NCBI GenBank assembly: GCA_028564705.1
Contig: JAPXFQ010000364.1
Location: 434,001-498,000, forward strand
DNA length: 64,000 bases
Direction: 5' to 3'
Source: Apricaphanius iberus
Taxonomy: Eukaryota; Chordata; Actinopteri; Cyprinodontiformes; Aphaniidae
A model generated the notes under the pieces. That model was not told where the DNA came from, searched no databases, and saw nothing but the letters and a program-made list of their open reading frames with translations. The translations under genes and the position numbers were made by a program. Shown in pieces: positions 22,040 to 32,365 of the stretch. Every line of letters begins with the position of its first letter. Position 1 is the stretch's first letter.

Positions 22040-22800
22040 GCATGTGTGAGCGTTGGACAGAAGAGGAAGTACAGGAACCTGATGGAAACCTTCACTGACT
22101 GGAGCAAAAAAACAGCCTTCTTCTGAACACCACCAAGAGTAAACCATCAAGACAGCCAGTCTGCAAAGATGGTGAGGAAATGGAGACTGTAGAGTCTTGC
22201 AGATACCTGGGGGTGGTTCTGGATCAGAAACTGGAGTAGACCTGCGACACAGACGCAGCATACAGGAAGGCACAGAGTCGCCTTTTCTTCCTCAGGCAGC
22301 TAAGGTCCTTCGATGTTTGCAGTGACATGCTGCGGATGTTTCAACACACAGTCATCAGAAGTGTGCTTCTGTATGTCAGTATTGTCTACTGGGGGAGTAG
22401 CACTGTGGACAAAGACTGCACACGTCTAGACAAACTGATCAAAAAAGCTAGTTCTATGCTGGGTCGGGAGCTGGACCCTGTAAGAACTGTGGTGGAGTGG
22501 CAGATGAGGAGGAAGCTGCAGGACATTTTGGATAATACTAAACACCACGTCCATGATGTCCTGACCAGCCAGAGAAGCAGGTGCAGTGAAAGATTTATCT
22601 ATTTGAGATGTAGGACTGAGAGGTTCAGGAGATTATGTGTTCCTGCAGCCATAAGACTGTTCAACAGAGACATCTAATGTTTCCTAAAGTGTATTTTTTC
22701 TTTTTTTTTTTCAATCTAAGATATATTTTTTATAAATGAGCACTGGACACATTAAATTTCCCCCTTTTTTGGGGATAAATAAAGTAATCAATCAATCAAT
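22040..22800 (+). pseudogene. L2/CR1-like LINE C-terminal RT region and 3' tail
   Basis: Plus-strand fragment of a CR1/L2-group LINE. The first part carries ESCRYLGVVLDQKLE, then a stop, then AQSRLFFLRQLRSFDV. The open frame 22327-22677 has LLYVSIVYWGSSTVDKDCTRLDKLIKKASS and ends RRLCVPAAIRLFNRDI, the usual C-terminus of this group. The 3' UTR ends GGGATAAATAAAGTAATCAATCAATC, giving an (AATC)n tail. The 5' end is truncated against the repeat ending at 22033. Confidence 0.85.
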
Positions 22801-22822
22801 TGATTGATTGATTACTTTATTT
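22777..22822. repeat. Perfect 46-bp palindrome at LINE tail
   Basis: 22777-22799 and 22800-22822 are exact reverse complements (AAATAAAGTAATCAATCAA and onward). The L2-like tail is followed by an inverted copy of itself. Confidence 0.95.
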
Positions 22823-23389
22823 GATTACTACAATCAATTTTTTTTTTTTTTAACGTGTCCTGTCTAGAAGTATGCTACTCAGAATTGGTGTCTGAGTACC
22901 AAGTACAAGCCCAACAGTTTTACTTTCCCAAGCAGAGTATTACAGCTTCGCTGTAGTACGCCACTTGATGTATATGTATGAAAAATCTTTATTAGTGATT
23001 ACTGTGGGTTCAATTTCCTGACGTCATGGACATTAAACTGAGACAAGAAGGGAGAAAGGAAGAAGGTGAAGAAAAGAAACCGGACCAACAGAGGGGCGAA
23101 CCGATGACACAAGACAGGGAGGCAAATAAAGAACACAAGAAAACATCCCAGTCCTCCACCTCTGCCGGACGGCAGAGAAACAGTAATACAAAACAAAAAC
23201 AACTGTACAGAACCAAACCAATAGTTCGGATCTGGTAGAATAAACAAAGAATTACACATTCACTACACACAAGCATTGATTAATGAACATAATACAAATG
23301 TTTCTGGTAAGCTCCTGTGAACAACTAACTAATGATGATAACCTCAGCTTAAGATATGTCCGTCCTCACCTATGTCCCCACACCTATGT

Positions 23390-25921
23390 GTGTGCGAGCA
23401 TGCAGGTCGGAATAAGGTTTCCCCATGCAAGTGATTGATAGCTGGTGTAAGGAACCGTCAATCCGTCCTACAGGAATCGGCACAGACATGGAGGAGGCAA
23501 GAGATGTATGCATCCAGCGTCCCACAGAGTACAGAGTCCACAGGCGGATCAGCGCAGGGTCGATCACCCGCCAAGAGGGGAACAGATGGAAGCCCCAGGG
23601 GAGCACCCACCAGCCGCGATGCTGGGGCCCGAGAGATCGCAGTGACGAGCCCACGGGCTCCGCCGGTAACCGGCTACGCCAGGGCGGGCCCGGACCAGGA
23701 ACCGGAGGCCACGGGGACCAGGGGCACCCCACCCCCCAGCGGGGCCCCAACCAGTGACCAGCCGACAAGGGTCCCCCGCCGCCGCCGCAGGCAAGGAGGA
23801 CCCGCAGCCAACCGACGGACAACACACGCCGCCGCCACCCCGGACCAGTACCCACCGCCAACAACCCGGCCCGCCCCCACACATCCACACGCCAGGGAGC
23901 CACAGCGGATGTACGCCCTCCCCAGGCCGCGCCCAGCCGGCACCTGGACATCCAGATCTTCCAGCTCCAGGGTCCAGATCCCGCCCCACGTGGGGCGCCA
24001 AGATCAGGGGCCCAGCCAATGCCGGACAGCCCCACCAGGCGAACAGACCAGCCAGCTGAAGTCCTGGAACCAGCAGGAGGATTGGGCGCCAGGCACGGTC
24101 CCCACCGATCCACCGGACGGCACCAACCTATTATACAAACCCGGCACCCCCATAAGAGGTGCCCCAGTCAATCCAAGGAGGACATCGGCCCGAAACAGCG
24201 GCCGCCCGACACACCGGACCACCCAGGACCCGCCCGACATGCACCAGGACCGAGCCGGGCCGCAACCCTAGGCATCGAGAGTCATCATCAACCAGCGGGC
24301 AGGAGCAACCATCACCGACGGGGAGTGACGGGGAGGGAAGAAGATGCATCAGGCCAGAGAGCAGCCAAACACCCAACCTGACAGGTAGACATAGACAGAC
24401 AGAGACACTCATACGTACCCTCCCTTTCTTGTGTACACATTCTTACAAATACAGGACATACGAAAAAAGGACGCTATACCCTCATTCATACCCCCCATAC
24501 GTACACTATACTCCATACTCCCAGGCCCAGGGACAGACACCCCAGTAGAGAACCCTGCCCCTGCACCCAGGAGACAGACCCCTTTGCCCACCAGGACGGG
24601 GACAAGTAGACCGCCAAGGCCCCACACCGGCAAGAGCAGCCCACCAGCCCAGGACCCCGACCAGACGGCGTGATGTTCTATCCGGGCTCCGACCCCTGAT
24701 GGTCCAACGAACAGGGGTGTGGAAAGACCCCCCAGCCTCTCTCCCCCAGCTCAATGTGGTGTTGTTGCGTGTTGTTCTAATGTGCACTTAAAACAGAGGG
24801 GGGGGGACATGGGAATACTGCCGGGTACCCCCATCTCCCCCCCCGGGCCCTCAGTGTCTAGATGCGTTTAACCAGTGGGTGCCGGCACCACAGGCGAGGC
24901 CCCCTCAACGGGGGGGCCTCGCCTGTGGCGCCACACCGCCAGGTCCCTACATGTGCGTTCCCTGTAAATGTTGCAAGTGTAGTGTCTAAATTGCTCAATA
25001 AAATCGGGACCCAGGCCGCCACCGGGTAGCGAAGACGGAAGCTCCATCCCGCACCCCAGTGACGTGCCCACGTCCCAAGGCCTTGTGAATGGTAGAATGA
25101 AGGAGCAGGTGGACAGAGGCATGGGGATGGGGAGAAAATAACTGGGGTGACCATTGCCAACCCCAGGGAGCCAGCTCCCCTGCTGACTCCAATAGGCACC
25201 CCCGTTCGGCCCGATCCACCAGGGGTGGGAGGCCCCAGCACGTCCAGTCGGGGCCCACGGCAGCGGTACCGCCGAGCCCCATGGGGGCCCCGGCAATCCA
25301 CCAGCCCCCATGCCAGGGGCATACCTAAATCCTCCCCAACATTCACACTGCTAACAAAACACATGTCACTAGACACCCAGGTTGAGTTTAGCCCCCCCTC
25401 ACCCTCAACGCCCTCCCCCCTCCCGTCCCAAGCGCACCCCGTTAAAAAGAGCGCCTGTGCTAGATGGTAAAAAGCCTCCCCGCCAATAAGAGACGCCCCA
25501 GGCACCGCCAGCGTCCGAGGACCCCCGGGCCGAGGCCGGAACCCGGCGCACCACCGACTCGGGTACCCCGGACATGCCGCGCCAGGCCCGTGAGCAGACC
25601 GAAGTCCCGGGCGGCCAATCCCCAGGCCGACATCCTCCAGCCTTGCTACTACCGCCCGATGGCCGGGTGGCAACAGAACCCAGCACGTCCACCCACCAGC
25701 CCACACCCCACCAACTGGTCAGTCACCGTGGAGGCCGACCAACACCGGCCAGAGCCCCCCACCCCAGCACCCCCGCGAGGGCTAAGACCAAGACCCAGGA
25801 GCCATGTCCAGTGTCAATATAGCCGATCGGGCCCGGAGACGCCGGCCACCCGCCACGGCCTCTCGCCGACGCCCGGACGCGGCAAGCGGCCACCGGGGAG
25901 CAAGCGACAGGGACCAGCCCT
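23390..25921 (-). repeat. GC-rich L1 3' tail, copy B
   Basis: Longest copy of the GC-rich family. It aligns in order with copy A (25910-25570) and copy C (25570-23400). Open frames up to 282 codons exist on both strands, but they lack known domains, contain low-complexity Pro/Arg/Gly, and are not kept between copies; I read them as composition effects. It holds a 17-bp perfect hairpin at 24888-24928. Confidence 0.75.
24888..24928. other. Perfect 17-bp stem hairpin in the L1 tail
   Basis: CCACAGGCGAGGCCCCC (24888-24904) and its exact reverse complement (24912-24928) are separated by a 7-base loop. The equivalent place in copy C (9747-9782) keeps an 11-position stem with one mismatch. Confidence 0.9.
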
Positions 25922-27803
25922 TACATGCTGTTGGTGAGCTGTATAATATTTTTAACCAGTTTACAAAAGAATTACTGAATCCGAATTTATTTAAGGCTGC
26001 AAATAAAAATTTCCAGTTAACTCTATCAAATGCTTTTTCTGCATCTAAAGATAATATATTGGTTTGGACGTTTTTACAGTGGGAATAATCTATTAAATCT
26101 ATTAATCTACGTGAATTTGTGGAAGAGAGCCTACCTTTTATAAAACCTGTTTGATCCGGGTGGATTATTAGAGGTGTTATTTTCTCTATCCTTCTTGCAA
26201 GAGCTTTGCAAATTATTTTCAGATCCACATTGATAAGAGAAATCGGACGATAACTGGTAGGAGACATAGGGTCTTTTCCTGGTTTTAATAGAAGATTGAT
26301 GTAGGCAGAATTCATGTTTGGTGGTATTCGACCATTTTCCTTTGTTTCCTGTAACATTTTGTAAAATGTTGGTGCCAGAATATTCCAGAATTCTTTATAG
26401 AACTCTGCTGGAAATCCATCTGGACCTGGAGCTTTATTATTAGGCATAGATTGGAGGGCCTCCTGGAGTTCAGACACTGTTAGCGGTGAATCCAGGGCCT
26501 TTGCTTGACTGTCTGAAAGTTTAGGAAGAGTTATTTTATCCAGAAATTGTACAATATCATTATTTGAAGGGTTTATCTCTGGTGTGTATAACGTCTCATA
26601 AAATTCTTTGAAAGTGTTGTTTATTTTTTCAGGGTCATATATTATATTCCCAGTTTTGTCTTTGATTGCAGATATAGTTGTTTTTTCTTTATTTATTTTT
26701 AACTGATTAGCTAAGAAGCTACCTGATTTATTACTATGTTCAAAGTTTTCTATTCTAAGTCTTTGGATTAAGAACTGCGTCCTTTTATTAATAATTTCAT
26801 TTAACTCTAATTTTGCTTTCCTTATTTTACTTAAGCTCTCTTTATCCAGGGAAGGTTCTAATGATTTAATAGTTTCTTCTAATTCCTGAACATGTTTATT
26901 TTCTGTTCTCTTTTTATTTGATGAGAATGAAATTATTTTACCTCTAATCACAGCTTTCCCTGCATCCCATACAGTGGATGGCGACATACCAGGGAGATCA
27001 TTAAATTCCATGTATGAAGCCCATTCTTTTTCAATATATTTAATAAATTCTTTATCTTTAAGTAATGATGTATTAAATCTCCAATTTTTATATTGAAGGG
27101 TTGCAATTTTATTTGCTAAATTTAAAGAAACAGGAGCGTGATCGCTGATCACTATAGGATGTATCTCAGTGTCTGAAATGTCATTCAACAGTGAGCTGCT
27201 GACTAACAAATAGTCCAATCTAGAATAAGAATGATGTACGTTTGAGTAAAAAGTGTATTTTCTGTCGTTGGGATGAAGCGATCGCCATGCATCGCAGAGT
27301 CCATAATCGCTCATGTACTGTTTAACTATATCTATGGATTGCCATCTGCGCTGAGTCCCTGCTGTACTGAGCCTGTCTATTTCTTCATTTAGTCCAAAGT
27401 TGAAATCTCCCCCAAGAACAAGTGAGCAATCCATGTGATTAGCCAGAACCGAGAAGAAAGTATGAAAGAATGAGGGGTCGTCAACATTTGGACCATATAT
27501 ACTAACTATACATAACTTTTGGTTATTTATAAATAGTTTTAATATTATAAATCTACCTTCTGGATCTGTAGCTGTGTCTATTACTTTAAAATTAGTATTT
27601 CTATTTATTAATATTGCTACTCCTCGTTGTCTAGAGTTATAGCATGAAGAAAATATATTAGGATACTCTGGTGTTTTTAAATCATTAGCTGTTGAACTTG
27701 ATTTATGAGTCTCCTGTAGTAAGACGACATCTGCCTTCAGTCTTGTAAGATGGTTGAAAATCTTAATGGTTTTATCTCTGCAGCTAGCGCCGCAATCAAT
27801 CAA
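25922..27803 (-). pseudogene. L1 ORF2 (endonuclease and partial RT), copy B
   Basis: About 627 codons of open L1 ORF2 on the minus strand. Endonuclease: LLQETH at residues 28-33, YGPN at 103-106, GGDFN at 131-135, SRLDYLL at 194-200, SDHAPV at 220-225. Linker, then RT: NNKAPGPDGFPAEFY at about 455-469, LLLKPGKDPMSPTSYRPISL at 504-523, motif A SLDAEKAFDRVNW at 585-597. Coding similarity stops at SSPTACK, where the frame runs into the GC-rich tail and ends at 25782. The first 30 or so residues of the endonuclease are also missing or altered at 27803. Its long open frame suggests a fairly young insertion, but it lacks the catalytic YADD/FADD box. Confidence 0.9.
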
Positions 27804-27823
27804 TCAAATAATCAATCAATCTA

Positions 27824-28139
27824 CAGACGTGGACAAAATTGTTGGTACCCTTCATTAAATCAAAGAAAAAGTCATAATGGTCACAGAAATAACTATAATC
27901 TGACAAAAGTAATAATAAATAAAAATTATATAAATGTTGACCAATGAAAGTCAGACATTGCTTTTCATCCATGCTTCAACGGAATTATTTAAAAAATAAA
28001 TGCATGAAACAGGCCTGGATAGCCTGGATCTATCTATATTTTTTATTTATTATTACTTTTGTCAGATTAAAGTTATTTCTGTGACCATTGTGAGTTTTTC
28101 TTTGATTTAATGAAGGGTACCAACAATTTTGTCCACGTC

Positions 28140-28141
<2 letters not shown>
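27824..28141. mobile_element. Tc1/mariner-type MITE, 318 bp
   Basis: Terminal inverted repeats of about 100 bp: CAGACGTGGACAAAATTGTT at the left and its near-exact complement AACAATTTTGTCCACGTCT at the right, continuing inward to ATCTGACAAAAGTAATAAT. A TA dinucleotide flanks both ends (27822-27823, 28142-28143), the Tc1/mariner target. It has no transposase. It sits in the (AATC)n end of the L2/L1 complex, directly before a (CTAT)n array. Confidence 0.9.

Positions 28142-28202
<61 letters not shown>
28141..28202. repeat. (CTAT)15 microsatellite
   Basis: Uninterrupted CTAT repeats for about 62 bases. Confidence 0.98.
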
Positions 28203-28203
<1 letters not shown>

Positions 28204-28399
28204 GGTTTGCAACATTTTTCTGTGCAGCGAAAGAAAGGAGTAATGTACAGTAAATCTCCTTGTAGTTTGGTAAATATATTTGACCTGATTTTGACAGTGT
28301 GATTGATAAAGGCAATGCATTTACATTCCATAACTACATTCATAAGTCACATCCTGTTGGCATTTTAGTGTAATATTGCTGGTATGGTGTGTCTTATGA

Positions 28400-28985
28400 A
28401 TGCACCATGGCAGCATGGAGATGCAGGACTATTGTGGCATTTGTGCCGTCAAGCTTGATAGTAATATTTTTGCAATATTGTCCCAGCATTGGTCTTGTGA
28501 ATGAAGATCATGCCTTGCTGCAGCAAAGGGTGATGTCATGATGATGTGTGAAATGCATGCTGAGGGCAGACCAGCAACAGTATTTAAAATGCAAGCAAAA
28601 ATGTGTAGTTCATTCAGCATTTGTAAATTGTATCAGCTGAGATGGCAAACTGGATTGATGCAGAGGTCTGGGAGCTTCTGGCTTTTAGAGCTTAAAACTA
28701 GATGTTCAGACAGTTTACGTGGACTGTGAAGAACAGACACCTTTTGTAGCAGCTTGCAAAAAGACTTGAGGATTGGGACTTCAATAAGGATTAAAACAAG
28801 CTACGTACAACTATTTTCTCTGTTTATGAAAGACTCTTCCCTCTCATGGCTAATAAGCAACCCTGCAGATTGATGGCACCCCCATACCTCCCTTTATCCC
28901 GTAATCTTTTGTGAATAACACCTGATCACTGCACATTGGCTCCAGATGCTCACCACTTATGAATGACCAAAAGGCTCACTGAAAG
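28400..28985 (+). mobile_element. Harbinger-like relic with Myb/SANT-like coding trace, copy 1
   Basis: Aligns with 54925-55180 and 55340-55460 (shared ATGGCAGCATGG, GCTTGATAG.AATATT, GGTGATGTCATGATGATGTG, CACTTATGAATGA). From about 28650 one frame reads WIDAEVWELLAFRA, then, across stops, TVKNRHLL.QLAKRLEDWDF, a pattern like the trihelix/Myb-SANT proteins of PIF/Harbinger elements. No transposase is seen. Confidence 0.4.
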
Positions 28986-28989
28986 TTGT

Positions 28990-30504
28990 TCAAGAAGAGG
29001 TCCATTAGATGGAGACTATAGATTCTGGTAAAAAAGATCTACAATATATCCAGGTGCAGAGTGGCTAGTCGGGAGCACCAGGAAATTTTTCCAGTGGGGC
29101 GGTCTAGTATTTGGGCCACAAGGGCTGGTGCTATAGCGAGTGGTACTAGTGTGCCAAATGTGCAAAAATGACTTCCCGTTAACAGTATTTCTGAACTAGT
29201 TTAGCAAAAGCTCAAAGTTGTAGGGGAGAATGTTTAACTAGTTCGATGTTGTTGCATTCCGTTTGGCATACAAAACAGTGGATATAAAGTTTTCATCATA
29301 ATAGCTTGCCGTTCTAGTCATTGGTGTTTGAAAAGTGAAATAGCTCGGGTGGCATGGAGAGGACTACAATTACAAAGAGGAAAGCTCAAACATGCACCAA
29401 ATTTTGCTCATGTGCAAAAATGAGTTCTAAAATAAGCTTGTGGTTTGTGACAGCTAACAGGGGCAATTAAACAGGTAAGACAACAAGTGGAATTTTCCCA
29501 GCAAAACCCCATTTGAGTTTTTTTCTGACATCAATAAATTGTGTGACATTGTGGCAACTAATATAACAAAACATGTCATTTTAATAATATGATGCAATGC
29601 CACATAATTGGAAACTTTGTGTTCTCCTAACTCCTAAGAGTTAGAAGGAAAATCCAGCATCAACAATATATGCCCACAAGTCTAGAGTGGAGTAGGATTA
29701 CATCTTGAGTTAATATAATAAATTAATTCTAACATAATGGCGCGCATGGTGTAAACCTTCTATGAGAAGTGCCCTGCATTCCTAGGTAATTCAGCACTAA
29801 AACAATAAAACTCATGTAAACTAATCAAAGGCTTTGTATAATTTGTAATTGGGAGATTTGTGCTGAGAGTTTTGACAATTTTAAAATGTGAATGTCGGAA
29901 GCTGAGTCAGGAGTCAGTAGTGATGATGAGATTGCTCTTGTCAGTATAGAAGTAATATGTTTGTTAATGGTAAGGCATTCGTTCCTATTAAACCACTTTT
30001 AGTGCCCAAGTAACAGTGTGACTACTTATATATATATATATTTTTTTTTATTAAAGTCAGACAATAAATACACAAAGTCCATTTTAAAAAAATATAATGT
30101 AATTATAAATTAAGCCCATATTTTTTTTTGCTATTGAAAATATCTGAATTTGTTAAGTTAATTGAGTTTTCCATGTCAAATGCATTATAGCTTTACAGAA
30201 TATTATGTTTTATTGTGGCATGTGCAGTAGATGAGTTTAGGGAAACTAGAGGAAGTGTGAAAGGGAGAGTAGCCTTCGCAGGGAAGTAGTAGCTCAAAGT
30301 TCTGATTCTGAATTGTTAGTGGATATGTAAATAATAATGTGGATCTGAATGCATGGTGAAATAAATCCACCTCGTGAACCAATTAACCCTTATTTATACT
30401 GAATAGGACAGTTTTTAGAAAAAAAAAATCAAAATTACAAGGCCTTACAGAAGAGTGTGATGTTGTAGCTTTAACATTTAAGTTATAATTACATTATTTT
30501 AATT
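28990..30504. other. Spacer, AT-rich, possible old repeats
   Basis: No gene recognised. 29040-29160 has text like a GC-richer fish repeat that I cannot name; a short (TA)n and T-run lies at 30027-30050. Confidence 0.45.
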
Positions 30505-30903
30505 ATGGATGCAACAATACCCCTTTTTTTAAACCAGTGTGATACTAAATACTCGGATCTGAGTAGTTGCCGATGCTGATACTTCTATCACACACAAAAA
30601 AAAATGCAATAAATTTAAAGACAGGTTTGAGGCATGAAACTCCAGGGCTGAAAATGAGTCCCACAGAGACCTACAGAGTGCAATCTTAGTGTCAAAGAGT
30701 ATCTGATCCAATATGGATGATGCATAGAAGACCATCAAGACCAGAGAATTAAAGAAAAAAGGGAATTTTATTAGGTGTGGTTAGGAAGGCTGGTTAGGAA
30801 GGAGAGCTGATGTTGAGGGCAGAAATATAAACAGGTTGGTGTTCTGTGTATGCGCTAATTGCGTAAAAAACCCGTGTTAATGCGTTAATTTTGACAGCCC
30901 TAA
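30505..30903. mobile_element. Fragments of non-autonomous hAT-like repeat
   Basis: 30505-30590 matches in style the common vertebrate start GGATGCAACGATACC with ACTCGGATCTGAGTA, and 30843-30903 ends GCGTTAATTTTGACAGCCCTAA, a common hAT-type repeat end. The two may be parts of different elements. Confidence 0.4.
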
Positions 30904-31347
30904 CTTTAGGTGTTTTTTGCAAAAATATGTGAGGCTTTTCTTGTGATATATAGGGAATTGCTCTTGAGTAATGGCATGCCCAGAATTCATAGTGCTTGAC
31001 ATCCCCAGAAAAACAACAACCGAATACTTGAATTATTATGTGCTTACAGTGCATGCCATGTCATGAAAACTCCAAATGTATAAAAAAAAGTTTTATAAAA
31101 CAACTAGTAGCGATCTGTAGCCTGCTTTGGCTAGTGACCTGTTAGTTGGTCATCAGTAACTGTAGTCAGCTGTTTTTGTTAGCCCAAAATTACTTTGAAC
31201 ACATAATAAAAATAGAAATATACAGTAAGTGTAAAGTCTAGCTTGTAATGTAATTTACAGATAAATGTAACTTAAAAAAAAAACTATTTCACAGTAGAAA
31301 TTAACATGTTTACAACTTGCTTAAAAATAATAATAAACTTTCTTGGT
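30904..31347. other. Spacer, no feature seen
   Basis: AT-rich, no open frame of note. Confidence 0.5.
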
Positions 31348-31351
31348 TTAA

Positions 31352-32361
31352 AGTGGCCCTTACATGAAATTTGCATTTTTTGAGGTTTTTGATAACATCT
31401 TTTAGTTCCCCCAGCCTGCCTACGGCCCCTAAGGGGTTAAAATTACTGATTAGTCTTTCTGTTGTTCCGGGGTATTTCTGCCTACATCGTGAAATTAGCA
31501 CTCAGAAACAGGCTGTTTGGCAGTTCGGCATATGAAGACACGTTTTGGCATATTACGTGTTGAGTTCCAGCCAATTACCCCATTCCCCGAACTACACCCT
31601 CCATGTTCCTCCCTCGGTGGCACAGAGAACTACGGTAACAGGCAAACAACAAACCAACAGCATGGAGTCCACATCGCATCCAAACTGCACTGTACCTGGA
31701 TGTACCAAAGAGGAAATCAATATTTTTGTCCTCCCCACTTCTGAGCCACTGAAAAGCTTGTGGATAGATTTTATTTATGCAGGGAATGTGCCCGACCGAC
31801 TGCCGGAGTAGTGGTAGTTTGTTGCAAACATTACTATGACAACTTGGGAGAATACAGCAGTGGATTCGCAGATTGTCTGAAACTTCTACCAGGATCAGTA
31901 CCAACTCTCCGTGAACCAGCAAATATCCCTGTAAAAGTAAGCATATTTCCTCGATAATGTCCTTCAGCTATTAGCAGACATTGTGGCAATATTTGAGGAG
32001 TTCCCTGTACAATTAGCTTCAAAGCTAACATTCAGAATCAGCTTCACAGCCAATACCCCAGTTTGTTTACGTAGCATTTGTGCTTGTATGCTTTTATTTG
32101 GGGAAAAGAATAATATATATTATAGTTGAACATTCAAAATATTTTTACAGACTCATTGACCACAGAAGCGCATAGCCTAGGCCCCGCCCTCCGAAACCCG
32201 GTCATTCTGTGCTAATGCTCACAGAAGGGCTACCTCGTCACACCTGCAATTCTACAACAAGGCTGAATTACGGCAAACGATCCTTTGATATATTATTAAG
32301 GTACTTAGAGTGTGGCGAAAAAGGGCCCAAACGTTGCAGCGAATTTCATGCCAGTTCTACT
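31352..32361 (+). mobile_element. THAP-encoding DNA transposon, Kolobok-like, 1.0 kb
   Basis: Bounded by imperfect terminal inverted repeats: AGTGGCCCTTACATGAAATTTGC at the left against AGTAGAACTGGCATGAAATTCGC read inward from the right (17 of 23 identical). TTAA precedes the left end (31348-31351) and TTAG follows the right (32362-32365), compatible with a mutated TTAA target. It encodes a THAP-type zinc finger but no visible catalytic domain. THAP plus TTAA fits the Kolobok superfamily; P-type elements also carry THAP but make 8-bp duplications. Confidence 0.6.
31662..31936 (+). pseudogene. THAP-domain exon, frameshifted
   Basis: Translation from ATG at 31662 gives CTVPGCTKEE with the first C-x4-C pair, then FVLPTSEPLKSLWIDF, and in a second frame VVCCKHYYDN (the C-x2-H pair) and LKLLPGSVPTL (the conserved AVPTL-like end). 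This is the C2CH zinc-binding layout of THAP DNA-binding domains. A frameshift near 31795-31812 with a TAG splits it. A consensus splice donor (GTAAGC) lies at 31937, so it would be a first coding exon. It probably bound transposon ends; now it is a relic. Confidence 0.65.
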
Positions 32362-32365
32362 TTAG

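Larger units (their letters stand above)
22838..27795 (-). mobile_element. L1-type LINE insertion (copy B) with GC-rich 3' tail
   Basis: Nearly 5-kb minus-strand L1. From its 5' end: ORF2 endonuclease and first half of RT (27803-25922), then about 2.5 kb of GC-rich tail (25922-23390), then about 540 bp of less GC-rich DNA, ending in a 14-base poly(A) (plus-strand T at 22838-22851). It has landed in (AATC)n repeats: CAATCAA lies left of the poly-T, and (AATC)n resumes at 27793-27820. The second half of ORF2, including the catalytic RT motif C, is deleted at 25922. The element is 5'-truncated and internally deleted. Confidence 0.78.

Noticed and set aside
23435..24271. Plus-strand 278-codon Pro/Arg/Thr-rich open frame
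   Set aside because: It lies in the GC-rich L1 tail, has no known domain, overlaps equally long frames on the other strand and is not kept in copy C.
24858..25706. Minus-strand 282-codon Gly/Trp-rich open frame
   Set aside because: Same reason: composition-driven open frame in a repeat, not preserved in copies A and C.
28141..28202. Possible CRISPR-like array
   Set aside because: A plain tetranucleotide microsatellite with no spacers, in a vertebrate genome.
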